A model generated the notes under the pieces. That model saw nothing but the letters and a program-made list of their open reading frames with translations. It was not told the DNA's origin and ran no database searches. The translations under genes were made by a program, and so were the position numbers. Of a stretch of DNA of 64,000 nt, positions 37,208 through 48,223 are shown in pieces (the first letter of the stretch is position 1; the number at the start of each line of letters is the position of its first letter). The stretch spans positions 1,550,001 through 1,614,000 of the forward strand of contig NC_046675.1 in the NCBI RefSeq assembly GCF_003369915.1, given 5' to 3'. The DNA is from Drosophila miranda. Lineage: Eukaryota; Arthropoda; Insecta; Diptera; Drosophilidae.

Positions 37208-38010
37208 TTTGTTAATTGGATTAGGCACTCGCGATAATTGGCATTTAGAACAAACTTAATTCAATTTGGCTGCCACTCAAATCACACATGCGGCTGCCAC
37301 TCTCCACTCTGCTGCACTGATGCTCTGCTCTCGGTTCGATTCCCACTGATTAATCCCTGCGCAGGACACTCGCGTTGCTGTTATCACTGCCCTCTGGCCA
37401 GAGTAGTCCTTGAGCGCTCGTACCGATTTCAGTTCGACTTTCTGTTAGAAGAAAAAACACGTCCGAACCGATGCGCGTTTCACGCACGTCTGCAACATGG
37501 AACATCCATCGGCTGTGGGAGGTTGGTTGGCCAAGTGGCGCGCCTCGCTAATTGGATTGTAACATATCGGGGAATGCTCAGCGGCGCCGAGGCGCCTTCG
37601 TTGCATTTGGCCATTGGGCACAGCACACACGCACACGCTTTCGCTTAATTTGCTGCATTACTTTAGTGGTTGGATGGATGGTCGGTTGTTTAGAATATGG
37701 CCAGCAAAATGGATACAAGAATAGGGCGGAAGAGGATTTCGGTTTTCAAGATTTTCTGGGGCCAGTCAATGCAGCCGTGCAGCCGTGCAGCCGTGCAGCC
37801 TCTGGGTCGGCTTAAAACTTGTAAGATTTCGCTTAACATGATTTCGGGTTTTTGGGCGGCGAAAGTAGCGTGAAAAGCAGCGTGTACAACAAGCTGCAAA
37901 CAATTGAGTCTTAATGGGATTGGGGTATACATTTAGGATATAATTTAGGATTTACAAAACATGCACAAAATATTTCAAACGAAGGAAGTTATTGCATTGG
38001 CCACGCCGTC
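37208..38010. other. Spacer between chp and Zwilch
   Basis: Holds the chp promoter/5' UTR and the Zwilch 3' UTR. A short (CAGCCGTG)n repeat lies at 37771-37800. No gene seen. Confidence 0.6.
37213..37267. promoter_or_regulatory. Homeodomain palindromes (RCSI-like) at the chp 5' end
   Basis: TAATTGGATTA (37213-37223) fits TAATYNRATTA, the RCSI consensus of Drosophila photoreceptor genes bound by paired-class homeodomain proteins such as Pph13. It also contains GGATTA, the Otd (K50) half-site. TAATTCAATTT (37257-37267) fits with one mismatch. A further TAATCC is at 37351-37356. Function is inferred from the consensus and from the photoreceptor role of the gene. Confidence 0.4.
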
Positions 38011-40178
38011 TCATTTCAGTGTGCGTATCTTGCGATACAGCCAGGAATGGTAGGTGCGTTCCTTGACCAGTTCTTTATCTGTAAGAGAGAGAATTAAAAA
38101 AATTAATGTCATATGGGAATAACATTTAAATCAACTACTAACCATCACACTGAAAGCACTGAGCCAGCTGTGGCGGACAAATGTTCTCCGTATTAAAGTA
38201 AAATGTGGTCTGGAGTTCGCGGAATTTGTTCACCGACTTCATTGTGATATGCCGCGAGTAGGGCTCCTTGCCATCGAGATAGTCGCGAACGTAATGAGCC
38301 GCCAGGTGAATGTCCATCACGTCGCTTAGCTGGTCATCAATAGCCTCCACCTGCTTAGGGGTCTTTTTCAAAAGATCACAGCAGACATCGCTGTACACTG
38401 GGGACAAGATTTAGAAAGAAGTTTTGTAATGCCTGAAGGCTTTCATGCCTTTCTAGCTCACCATTGGGCAGATTCAGGTGAATGTGTATCATCAGCAGAT
38501 GCTCCATGGTGCAATGGATTTGGAACAGTTTCGAGATCCGCTCCTTGCTCTCGTGCTCATCAAAGTGACTATTTTTGATGCCGGCCACATCGTCGTCACC
38601 ATATTTGACGGCCGTCGCTCTGCTGTCCGCATCGAGATGCAGCAGAGTCTTACGCATGCCACCTCCTGGCGTCGCGTCTCCTCGGACGGCGTTGTGCAGG
38701 GATTTGCGGAGCTGCGGCACATTCTGGGGCGACCCATCTGCCGTTTCTGACGACTCCTTAAGCAGATTGGTGCTGCAAATCTTGCTTTCCATGTAGATAA
38801 ACTCGTAGTCCTTGTACACCTTCTCCAGGCCAACTTCCAGAAGCAGTTCTAGCGCCTCGGCGCCACTGAGGCAGGGAATGGCCAGTCGGCGATTGGCCAA
38901 CTCTGTGATGATCTCTGCCAAGCGGTTCTTGTTCGTTGGTGTATTCTTTAAAAGATATGTAATTATGTGAAAGATATAAACATGGATTTTATTTGGCTAT
39001 ACGCACCACAATGTTGCAGCGAGCGGCGCACTGGAAGAGCATATTGAAGGCCATCTTCAGATCCTTGTAGGAACCACAGCCTAGAGCACACAGAATATGA
39101 TTTTAATCGTCCACTAGAAGACAGGACATTGAATTAGCTTACACTTGAGCAGCTCCCACAGCTTGTCGGTGAGATCCGTGAGCCGCCTGCCCTTGGCCCG
39201 ATGCACCACCTCCTCAATATCGAACTCGGAAGCGCCAATGATGTAGGTATCCATCAGGTCGGAAACATCCGTCATGGTCTTGTTAATCGAGTCGCGCAGC
39301 TCATCCATATCAATGCCGCTGCCACAGCGATAGGTGGGGTCCCGGATAAGGCCCTGCCGCTCGTCATTGCGGTAGCTAACGATGTCCTCGCGTATATAGA
39401 CCAGGATACGCAGCTGGTTCATTAAGTCCTGCGTCAAAGAACTGCAATCACCGACGCGAAATGTGTGCGAGAGAGCCACCTCGCACTCGCGCAGGTTGAC
39501 CAGCAGGGGCTGTGGAGACGACGTGACCCAGGAGCAGCGCAGCGTTATTTTTGGATTGACCTGATATCTGTTTTCAATGGAAGTCTCCATAGGCGCCCCG
39601 CCTGCTATCGAGTGCTGACGCACCAGGGACTGCGAAGTGACCATAAAGGCGGGAAGCACCCCCTGGTAGCTAAGGATGCCGCGCGAGAAGTGCGTCTTTT
39701 TGAACTCGTACTGCAGTAACTGGGTCTGACAATGGTCGCTGCCATCGCACAGGAACCAGACGGACCCCAAGCCATCGGCATGCTGAAAATGCTCGGTGCA
39801 GATGATGCCGCGCGCCTTGTCCACGGACATACCGCGGTGAAACTCCTCCTCCAGCTTCCAGGGATGTGAGCTCACCAGTTGCAGATCCAGCGAGAGGTCG
39901 GCAATTGCATCCACAATGCAATCATCCTTCAAGGGACTGCCTGTCAGATCCAACTCGGAGGTTCCCTCTATTTTTTGCAGCAGTTTTGTGGGCGTCGTTT
40001 TGATTTTGGACGCCGCTGCATTGCGATCCTCTTTAAAAACGAGCACGATCTTTTTCCCAACTTCACCGGCCCCAGCTATGCTGCCCAGGTACGTGGGCGG
40101 AGGTCCATACGTAATGGTATAGTCTTTCCCATATGTGCGCATTAATTCGGCATAAATATTTGCTAGATTCGCAGCCAT
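38011..40178 (-). CDS. Zwilch: Zwilch, RZZ kinetochore complex subunit
   Basis: Coding exons (minus): 40178-39143, 39080-39007, 38945-38462, 38397-38143, 38078-38011. Phases close to 638 aa, close to the roughly 640 aa of the D. melanogaster protein. The N-terminus MAANLANIYAELMRTYG and the body match Zwilch. Zwilch joins Rod and Zw10 in the RZZ complex at kinetochores, which recruits dynein via Spindly and Mad1-Mad2 for the spindle checkpoint. No catalytic motif is expected or seen; the fold is a scaffold. The start ATG is the first of the exon, 240 bp from the CG1542 start, so the two genes share a divergent promoter. The intron at 39008-39079 separates a Cys-rich segment (QCAARCNIV). Confidence 0.9.
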
Positions 40179-40418
40179 TTTTTTAAGAAAATTGTTCAAA
40201 AACAAACACAGTAAAAGCGGCAAGTGTTCAAAGGCGTCCACCGATAGACATGAATGTATCGAAATGCAACAGGAGTGAAATGACTGTGGACGATAGATTT
40301 TGACGATAGCAATGGGAGGGAGGTCTGGCCGATGTTTCCCCAGCTCTAAGTCCATCTCTAATACTCCGCACGTGTTGATAATATTTTTGTTACTCGGACA
40401 TTTTTCGTTTATTTAAGC
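40179..40418. promoter_or_regulatory. Divergent promoter of Zwilch and CG1542
   Basis: Only 240 bp separate the two start codons, so both core promoters and 5' UTRs must lie here. It contains repeated CGATAGA/TATCGAA elements (for example near 40242, 40257, 40290 and 40303) resembling half DRE sites, but no perfect TATCGATA. Confidence 0.6.
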
Positions 40419-41461
40419 ATGTCCGACTTTGAAATGGAAGAGAGTGGCTCGGAATACGACTCCGATGACAACTCCGATGCTGAGGTAAGTTATGAAATGG
40501 AAGTTTACTGCAAGAATCAAGCTAAAAAGTCCACTTATTTTTGACTAGTTGCAAGCTGCTTTTGAGCGTGGCGAACTGAAACCCGGCCTCAATGTGGAAT
40601 TCAATGGAACTCGCGGCAGAGTAAACGATATCGTAAGTGAACACACACACTCCTCTCCTCATTATACTGCTAATCATCCATTTGCAGACAAAACTGCTAG
40701 CCAAAACAGAAGCCATTCGGCTGCAGCTGCCATGGGTGGAGCGGCTGGACATGGTGAACAGTCTGGCGCCTTTGGCCCCAGAGCTGGCCGTCCAACTGGA
40801 GAAGCACGAACAGAAGCGTGCCAATGTGTTCAAAGGCAACGCCAAGCTACCTTACGTTCGGCCCGAAGAGGATCCCGTACTGAACGATTTCAAACGCGAG
40901 ATGTTATTCCATCGCCAGGCCCAGAGCGCCGTGCTAGAGGGAGTCCAGCGGTTGCAGGAGCTGGGCATCAAGACACGCCGTCCCGACGACTACTTCGCCG
41001 AAATGGCCAAGACTGACGAACACATGCAAAAGGTGCGATCAAATCTGATGGCCAAGCAGCAGGGTCAGGCCAAGTCGGAGCGCATCAAACAGATCAGGGA
41101 GCAACGCAAGATGGGCAAGATGCTGGCCAAGCAGACCAAGGTGCAGCGCGAGGCCGAGAAGAAGGATATGCTGGACAAGCTGAAAAAGTTCCGCAAGGGC
41201 AAGCTGAAGAACCTGGACTTCCTCGAGGACGCCAAGGCTCTGGAGTCCAAGCAGAAGAAGACCGCCGAAAACCGCAAGGCCCGCAACAAAAAGTTCGGCT
41301 TCGGTGGCAAGAAGAAGGGTCTCAAGCGCAACACAAAATCCTCGTCGGCTGGCTTGGACGCAGAGAAGTCCACACGCCGCCAACGCGGTGCGAAGGCTGG
41401 TGCATCGGTCAACAAGCGGATGGGCAAATCGCGACGCATCAAGGCCAAGGGCAGAAAGTGA
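40419..41461 (+). CDS. CG1542: EBP2-like rRNA-processing protein
   Basis: Coding exons 40419-40484, 40549-40632 and 40688-41461 give 307 aa. The N-terminus is acidic and Ser-rich (MSDFEMEESGSEYDSDD). The centre contains LPYVRPEEDPVLNDFKREM and RRPDDYFAEMAKTDEHMQKVR, the conserved block of the Ebp2 family. The C-terminal 110 residues are very Lys/Arg-rich coiled coil and nucleolar signal. Ebp2 acts in the nucleolus in early 60S subunit assembly and 27S pre-rRNA processing with Rrs1. Both introns are under 65 bp. No canonical AATAAA follows the stop at once. The gene ends 157 bp from the stop of the G-patch gene on the other strand, so the 3' UTRs probably overlap. Confidence 0.92.
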
Positions 41462-41530
41462 CCGAACTTCGGCTTATAATTAGGTGACCCAAACTTAGAT
41501 TTTAAATGCCTTCCGCAGATCGTGTATAGA

Positions 41531-41536
41531 TTTATT
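41531..41536 (-). terminator. Polyadenylation signal of the G-patch gene
   Basis: AATAAA on the minus strand, 83 bp beyond the G-patch stop and inside the probable CG1542 3' UTR. Confidence 0.5.
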
Positions 41537-41618
41537 ATAACTAAATACATACAAGTTTATGTGCACTAAATAGACTCCACGAAACGAGTTCCAAATTAAT
41601 GAATCCTCCAGCCTTAAC

Positions 41619-42449
41619 CTATTCCTTATCCTCCTGCCTGTGCTTGTGCTTCTTTTTCTTCTTTTTACTCTTGACGGGCGGCTCAGCTTCAGTTTCAATG
41701 GATTCCTCAGTCTTGCGCGTCTTCTTTTTGTACTTTACGGGCTCCTCCACTGTCTCTGCGGCCACATCTTCGGGCTGTTCTTCAGCCTCCACCTGCAACT
41801 CCTGGGTCTGCTCTGATTTGTCTCTTTTCTTCTTTTTTTTGTTTGGTTCCTCATCTAAAACCGACTTTTGCCTGCTCTGCAGCTTTTCCAGCATCTCGCG
41901 CTCCTGCTGCTCTATTCGGGCCAGTTTCCCACTCAATTTCAGACCATGACGAGCCCCTTTGTGCGCCGTTCGTCCGCCGCAGGCCTTGAACAGCTCCTCA
42001 TCTGTGAGGACACTGACCTTGGTGACGGCTATGTCCTCCACTTTGATGCGTTCTGTATTGTCCACCTCGCCACCGTTTTGGGTGAGCAGCGCCGTCTGCA
42101 GGAAGTTGTCGTAGGTGGCTGCGCCAGCAACGGCCTGCTGCTCCTTGGCCTTCCTCAGCTTGCGGGCAGAGAAGCCCTTGGTGGAGATCTCGACAGCCTC
42201 CTCGCCCTGCTTGCGATTTGTGCTGACTTGGCCGTTCTGCTGCACCTGGACATCCACATTGTTGGCTGCCTCATTGAAGCACCGCTCCCACCAATGGTCG
42301 TTGAATTCCTGTGCTCGATCCACTCCCAAGCCGGCGTTGTCGAACTTCAGGCTGGCCTTCAATGGAGCCGCAATGCCGGTGTTGTTTTTGCCAAGCCCCT
42401 CGCCTTCTTTCCAGCCATATTTGTTGAGAATCTTCTTGGCGAAATCCAT
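41619..42449 (-). CDS. G-patch domain protein, GPATCH4-like
   Basis: Single-exon frame of 276 aa, starting at the ATG at 42449 and ending in TAG at 41619. A G-patch fills residues 1-45: MDFAKKILNKYGWKEGEGLG with the following LG at about 41-43. WW and FNEAANN follow. Beyond residue 120 it is charged, with KKKKKRDKS and a final Lys/His-rich KSKKKKKKHKHRQ, a likely nucleolar signal. G-patches activate DEAH-box RNA helicases; GPATCH4 proteins are nucleolar and linked to DHX15 and rRNA modification. I take this to be the fly ortholog from the N-terminal G-patch and basic tail, without a remembered symbol. Longer upstream readings of the frame lack an ATG. Confidence 0.85.
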   Translation of the reverse strand: MDFAKKILNKYGWKEGEGLGKNNTGIAAPLKASLKFDNAGLGVDRAQEFNDHWWERCFNEAANNVDVQVQQNGQVSTNRKQGEEAVEISTKGFSARKLRKAKEQQAVAGAATYDNFLQTALLTQNGGEVDNTERIKVEDIAVTKVSVLTDEELFKACGGRTAHKGARHGLKLSGKLARIEQQEREMLEKLQSRQKSVLDEEPNKKKKKRDKSEQTQELQVEAEEQPEDVAAETVEEPVKYKKKTRKTEESIETEAEPPVKSKKKKKKHKHRQEDKE

Positions 42450-44365
42450 TCCATCCGAAAACAAAAACACACGTGCAGGGTGACCGCGAACTAAGCCCAC
42501 TTAAGCCCCCTCTCTTTAAACAGATCAACGACTTGAGGTATATGGCGGAAAATATTACTGATTGTAAATTCTCGATATATTTCACTTGAACTGAGCTAAA
42601 ATTATTAAATTCTCCTTATTTTCCGTGGTATATTAAAACACCCCTTGGTCTACTATGGGTTAATCGTGTTCGTCAAGGATTGGCAGCCATATTCCTTGAT
42701 TTTAATATTCGATTTGATACTACTAGCAAGGTAGGACTTTTATACATGAACACATTATAATTTAAATTAATTCTATTTATTGAACTTTTTCTTAAATAAG
42801 GTTTAAATTCAAAGCACAAAAACGTAAGTGTGCACGGAATGAAACGTAAGTGAGTTACGTTACGCCATTGTTGCTGGTCAACAGATATCCGATTTAAGTA
42901 TGGACATCCTTGTACCAATTTCACTTAATAAACATGAAAATTCAGCTTGTAACTACTGACAAACATATCCCCAATTCTATACTATCCTTTTTCCTAGGGT
43001 ATCAGAATGTTGCCCATCCTGCTCGTTTTCGGATTAGCGATGACAATTCAATTAAATTTTTACATTGCTCAATTTATGACATGGTAACTACACGGTAACT
43101 ACTCATTTGTGCATTGTAAGCGCGCATCTATCGATTACTCGTGTCGAGATGCGCAGAGCTGCATTTTGGCGGAAAATTCAAATTTCAATTTAGCTGCCAG
43201 CCAACTGCAGCCCCTTGGAAATCTTCGGGTTTTTTCTAACAAATATTCAAATAAGACAATAATGATTTTCCTTGAACACATTCATATCTCCTTTATTTCA
43301 CAATTCGGCTCCGTGCTTCTTGTTCGTTTGCTCATGCCATTGATAAAATCCTACTTTTAGTAAATATTTATAATAAATATTAAGTGGCAATACAAAAATT
43401 AACTGCGTTTACATTAAGGAAATTGATTTTCGAATACAAAATACACTTGAAAAGAAATGGGTTCTCAGTACATGCCACATAAAATAGCAAAATTATGAGC
43501 ACACAACTACAACGCTTCAGCACCGCGGACGCACACGGACTTTTCCTCGCCAGAATCGCCCGCACTCGCATCACCCACACCACAGAGATTGATGTTGGGC
43601 TGGTGGACAGAGGAGGCACGTTTAGCCTGCCGCTTTGACGATGGATGATGGTGGTCCAATCCAAGAACTTCGGTGGAGAGAGAGAGAGACTTGAAGCGGA
43701 CGTGGACCTCTTCCACCCTGGATGTGAGGAGAGTCGAGTGCGACCGGACTCCTGGTGGGGCCTCATCCGTGTGCGTGTGGGGTGTGGGGCTGGCGGAGAT
43801 GAGTCTGAAGCTGGCTTCAATTAAAATCTAATTTCAATTTATACAGATTCAGATACAGATTAAGCTGTTCGTTATACATTTCGTTACAATCTTGATCGTG
43901 AATGTGTTGTTCTCTAGTCTTCGATTCGATCCGATCGATCTCTATAATGCATTATGTTCTCGCAGTGATGTGTTCTTCCAGAATTGTTTATTAGCGCTCC
44001 GCTCCGCTCTGCTGATATCGTTTTAAACTTAACTCAAAGTGTGTTCTTTGTTCTTCTCCTTAGGCGATTACTACGTTTCGGGTGTTTCGGATGTTTTTTA
44101 AAAACAAAATTACATATATTATGTGGTTGTGGTTGTTATTTTATAATTAGATAGTTGTACAGGATGTTCTTGTTGCTATCAATCAATCAATCATTTGTAT
44201 CATTAATAATCGAAAAACGAACGATGGTGTTGTTGTTGGTTGGTTGGTTGTTGGTTACTTCCCCTCTGCCGCCGCTCGGATGCCCGCGTCTGCCCTCAGC
44301 CGAGCGCACACACACACACACGCACGATTGCAGGAAACAAGGACGAGCATTCGTTCGATGCGCGC
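42450..44365. other. Spacer and ATPsynC 3' UTR
   Basis: The left part is AT-rich and holds the G-patch gene promoter. 43507-43817 holds an open minus-strand segment without an ATG (see findings). I cannot assign a gene. Confidence 0.5.
43987..43992 (-). terminator. Candidate polyadenylation signal of ATPsynC
   Basis: AATAAA on the minus strand, 374 bp beyond the stop codon. A further one lies near 43294, so the 3' UTR could be longer. Confidence 0.35.
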
Positions 44366-46239
44366 TTAGAAGGCGAAGAGCAGCAGGAAAGCCATCATAA
44401 GACAGAACAGACCCATGGCCTCAGACAGGGCAAAGCCCAGAATGGCGTAGGAGAACAGCTGCTGTTTCAAGGATGGGTTCCTGGCATAACCAATGATGAG
44501 GGAACCGAATACTGTTCCGATACCAGCACCTGTTGCATTGGTTTGTTGTCAAGGACGCGGAAACATGTGGGGGACATGGAAGAAAGACAATATTCAATTA
44601 GTCAACGTCTCAAATGAAAGATGATCTCCGGCAACAGCCGAAGAGCTCGGGCTGAGCTTATACGAGTTCTGTTGCACATCGTGTAAACACAACCGACGCG
44701 GTCCCTGCCCAGCCATTGTCTTCGGTCTTTCGCCTCGTTTGCTGACGCCAGTCAGTCACAGATTAGTCTGAATTGAGTTCTGCGTTGCCCGGAGGCTCTG
44801 CAGCAAGCACATTGCACTAAAACAGCCGGCCACGAAAGTTTTCAATGCAACAAGGCGGCAGTCAGACGCGAGCGCCGATGGCAACGCCAAGCCGCAGTAT
44901 TTCTGGTACTTTCGTCCTGCAATCACACAGGTTTCCTGCTAGGAAATTAAGCCTCCGACACACAGGCACCTCTCGATGCACTGCATGTTGTAACAACACA
45001 AGGAGGCTTGGCCAAATCTCAGACCTTCCCGGGGCAAAGTAAGAGTAATCAGATACTCGTTGTGTGTGCCCCAGATGCTAGTTTGTAACTGACTGAAGGA
45101 GGTAAAGAGCCGGGACGTGACATGGGCAGAGGGCCACGCATGATAGGTGGGTGTGAGCCATGGGAATGGGAGTAACAACAAAACCAATACGAACCGGATC
45201 CAGCGACACCGACTGTTGCAGCACCAGCACCAATGAATTTGGCAGCCGAATCAATGTCACGGGTGACGGGCGAGGTCTGGAATGACCTGATTTGTGGCAG
45301 TAATGCAACTGGGGTTGTGTTCTGAGCGGCCAAGGTCTGGCTCTGGCTGATGACGGCGCTGCTCAATGGTCGCAAGTACTGCTTGGAGTTGGCGAGGAGC
45401 TGCAAAGGAGAAGACATATTGAGTTAGTTATTATATAAGAAGAATGCGGATAAGTGGTAGTTGCTCTGTACTTTGCTTGGGATAAAAGTGTATCCAAATG
45501 ATAAGAGAAGCAGTCCACCCCCTTTGAGAGTGAGGCGTCAGTTCATTGTGCTTTTTCCCCGTCTGAGAAAAATCTTATTTAATAGGCATAGGTGGCCGGC
45601 CATTGCCAAGTTATGCAATCGTTGAGTAATTTAGGTTTGATATTTTGGCAACTGCATTTGTTGTTGTATCGCTACGGACAATGACCACTGACGCTATTCG
45701 ATTGCACGGCCGAATGGATTCCCGGATTATCAATAATGTCATAAACAAAAGTTGAATTATTCCTCTCGCCATTGGAAAGCTTTCACCTGTTCTAACCTCA
45801 ACTAAGGGCGCACGCACGATAGATACGGTCTAGTTATACAATGCCATGTGAGGCTCTTTGTAGGCACTAATTGGTCAACAAATTGATTCTATTTCGATTG
45901 AAAAGTGTAAAATTTAATTTACTTTCCTCTTAATTGCATTTAAATTATGTTTCCAGCCGCGTTCTCGACATAACCTCAAACTTTGCCTGCAACTTAACTT
46001 ATGTAACTGTGTGTGTTTCCACGATTGGAAGTTCACCACGAAGGGGCGCCGATGTAAGCGGCCGCCAATATAGATTTTTATGCATATCGAGGGAAAAAAA
46101 CTAGGAAAATCGATGCAGCTATTGATTATGTAACACGTTTTATCTCGCACAAAGGCACAACAAGAGTAACGTCACATTTTCGTCTACTTACGGCGCTCCT
46201 GGCAACGGGGGCAATGCGAGAGACTGTCGACACGAACAT
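44366..46239 (-). CDS. ATPsynC: Mitochondrial ATP synthase subunit c (lipid-binding, c-ring)
   Basis: Coding exons 46239-46192, 45399-45195 and 44529-44366 give 138 aa. Residues 1 to about 63 form a mitochondrial presequence ([16 protein letters not shown] onward, ending near [10 protein letters not shown]). The mature protein begins [15 protein letters not shown] and has two helices, the first Gly/Ala-rich ([19 protein letters not shown]) and the second carrying the proton-binding Glu in [26 protein letters not shown] is the conserved loop. Subunit c forms the membrane rotor ring of F1Fo ATP synthase. The exon-2 donor is GTTCGT, unusual but required by frame and protein match. The introns are 665 and 792 bp. 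Upstream 5' UTR exons are likely but not resolved. Confidence 0.95.
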
Positions 46240-46983
46240 TTTCAGTTGATTTTTTTTTTGATTGGCTTACGACAAAATTGAAGCTAGCGCACGGAGCTCT
46301 GCAAAAGATATAGATGGAAATAAACTATAGGTTCTATGCGATAAATCAGTTTGCATTTGGTAAACGCCGCTGTCGCTGTCGCTGCTGCTGCTGCCGCTAC
46401 CGCCTGCAAAATGTTACGTAATGGGTGGAAAAAGTTGCTTTTGCACTGGACTTTCACGCGACTCGACGTTAATATTCACGTGTTAGTTTGATTCTGCGAA
46501 ATTAAAACCTTTTTCTTTAGTTTTCTTGCAAATTTGTCAATTTACTTTGCTGTTCGACTTTTTCAGTGACGCAACGTCTCGACACACAGGCACACTATTG
46601 AGCACTGGCAATTCCTCTCGTCACATGTGTGTGTGTGTGTGTGTGTGCCGCAAGATGGCGACATTCGACACGTTTTCGAGAAAATGTACAATTTCCACTG
46701 ATAATTCACACTTTTCCACTTGCACTTTGCATTCACATTCGCAAAATAATCTAAAGAATTTTCTTTCCGAGCACTGATTATTCAACCAGCAGGGGGGGTG
46801 CTCCGCTGGCGGCGGTAGCAGCTGAGCAGTTTTCAATTCCATCGCAGAACTCACTTCGAACAAACCCTTAACAACAGTGGAACCGTATTGAACGCGAAAT
46901 ATAACTTTACCCTGTGCTGGCAAAATTTTGGACGTCTGCGTGGTGAATTCCACGGTCGGGAAAGGTGCGCGCGCACGCGATTC

Positions 46984-46991
46984 TATCGATA
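46984..46991. promoter_or_regulatory. DRE site upstream of ATPsynC
   Basis: A perfect TATCGATA palindrome, the DREF-binding element of Drosophila housekeeping promoters. It lies about 745 bp upstream of the ATPsynC start codon, beyond probable 5' UTR exons. Confidence 0.55.
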
Positions 46992-48110
46992 ACCTACTAA
47001 TTTAAGTGTTTATTATAAACAAATGGCATTATTCGAGTCAACTGAGATCCGTTTGCTGCACTATTTTTATAGCTGTCCATCAATTACTTTAATAGCGGCG
47101 TCAGTGGCGAAATTGAATTGCGATTGTAACTAGTTTGCGGTAAATGCAAGCCTGCGCCGGTCCATCCGTGGTGTACTGGAAGCGATACTGGAATGCAATG
47201 CCGGTTTTTGCTTTATTATCACAAAATTTCAACGCTTGATGCTATCACCTCGTAGCTGATTTTAACAATTATTAATTTTCACGACATGAGACGTCTAAAT
47301 TGTCAAACTCCTTGGAAGTGAAAATGGCGAATTGTCAGTCCTGGCATCATAGTTGCTCTAACTGCGTCGGCGATAGTTCCGATTGTCGGGCGGGTCAATT
47401 TAAAAAGTATTGTAATGTAATCGATAGTAATGTTTGTACTATTTAATTTCAAATAAGGTTAGCAGAACATTTTATCTAGCTTAATTACTAGCTATTTAAT
47501 GTATTTCTCTACTTACAACCGCCTTGCATCCTCAGCTAATCGTATCTATCACTCTAGCCCTGGTCACTCTAGCCCGTTCCGTTTCTGGCCTATTCACCAC
47601 ATCCACGCACACAACTACAACCGCAGCATAACGCGTCGTCGTGTCGTTGGTGTCTACGTCACGTCGCTTCGAATATGTTTTAATTTCCTGCAACTGCAAG
47701 GCTTCACAATCGACACAGAATGCTGTAAGTAGATAAATTGTGATTTTCCCTATGCTTGTTTGGCCACATCTAACAGCAAATCTCGCCGCCCCGCTCCCCG
47801 TTTGTGTGTCATTGCAGCCCTCAATTGCATAACAGCAGCATTTATGCATGAGTGTGTGTGTGTGTGAGACCGAAACACACCACACCACGCAGCCAGGCCA
47901 ACTAGAGACGGCAGTAGCAACAACAGGGGCATCGGCTGCATCGACCGGGAGCCACGCCACGCGGTTTTTCAAATCACTGTAAAATTTGCTGCATTTAGCA
48001 GATACCAATAATCCTTGGATATTAGTACAAATACAGTGAAATTGAGAGGCTATAGGCTATAGGCTATATCGGACAGGCCGCATCAACCGCTAGAATGTTT
48101 CGCTGCAGAC

Positions 48111-48118
48111 TATCGATA
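48111..48118. promoter_or_regulatory. DRE site upstream of CG12054
   Basis: A perfect TATCGATA 106 bp before the CG12054 start codon, followed by an ACTCGATAG half-site. This fits a DREF-driven core promoter. Confidence 0.55.
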
Positions 48119-48223
48119 GATACTCGATAGTCTCGACCATCGCCACCAACAACAGTATTCATTCGAACAATTTTACATAACTACAACGCAGTCATCGTCG
48201 TACGACTCGAGTGATAGAGTGAT

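Larger units (their letters stand above)
46240..48223. other. Divergent upstream region of ATPsynC and CG12054
   Basis: Contains two perfect DRE sites (listed separately), a (TG)n tract at about 46625-46647 and probable 5' UTR sequence for both genes. No coding frame that I can support. Confidence 0.55.

Noticed and set aside
37333-37343. GGTTCGATTCC resembles a tRNA B box
   Set aside because: No A box at the right distance upstream and no pairing acceptor stem around it.
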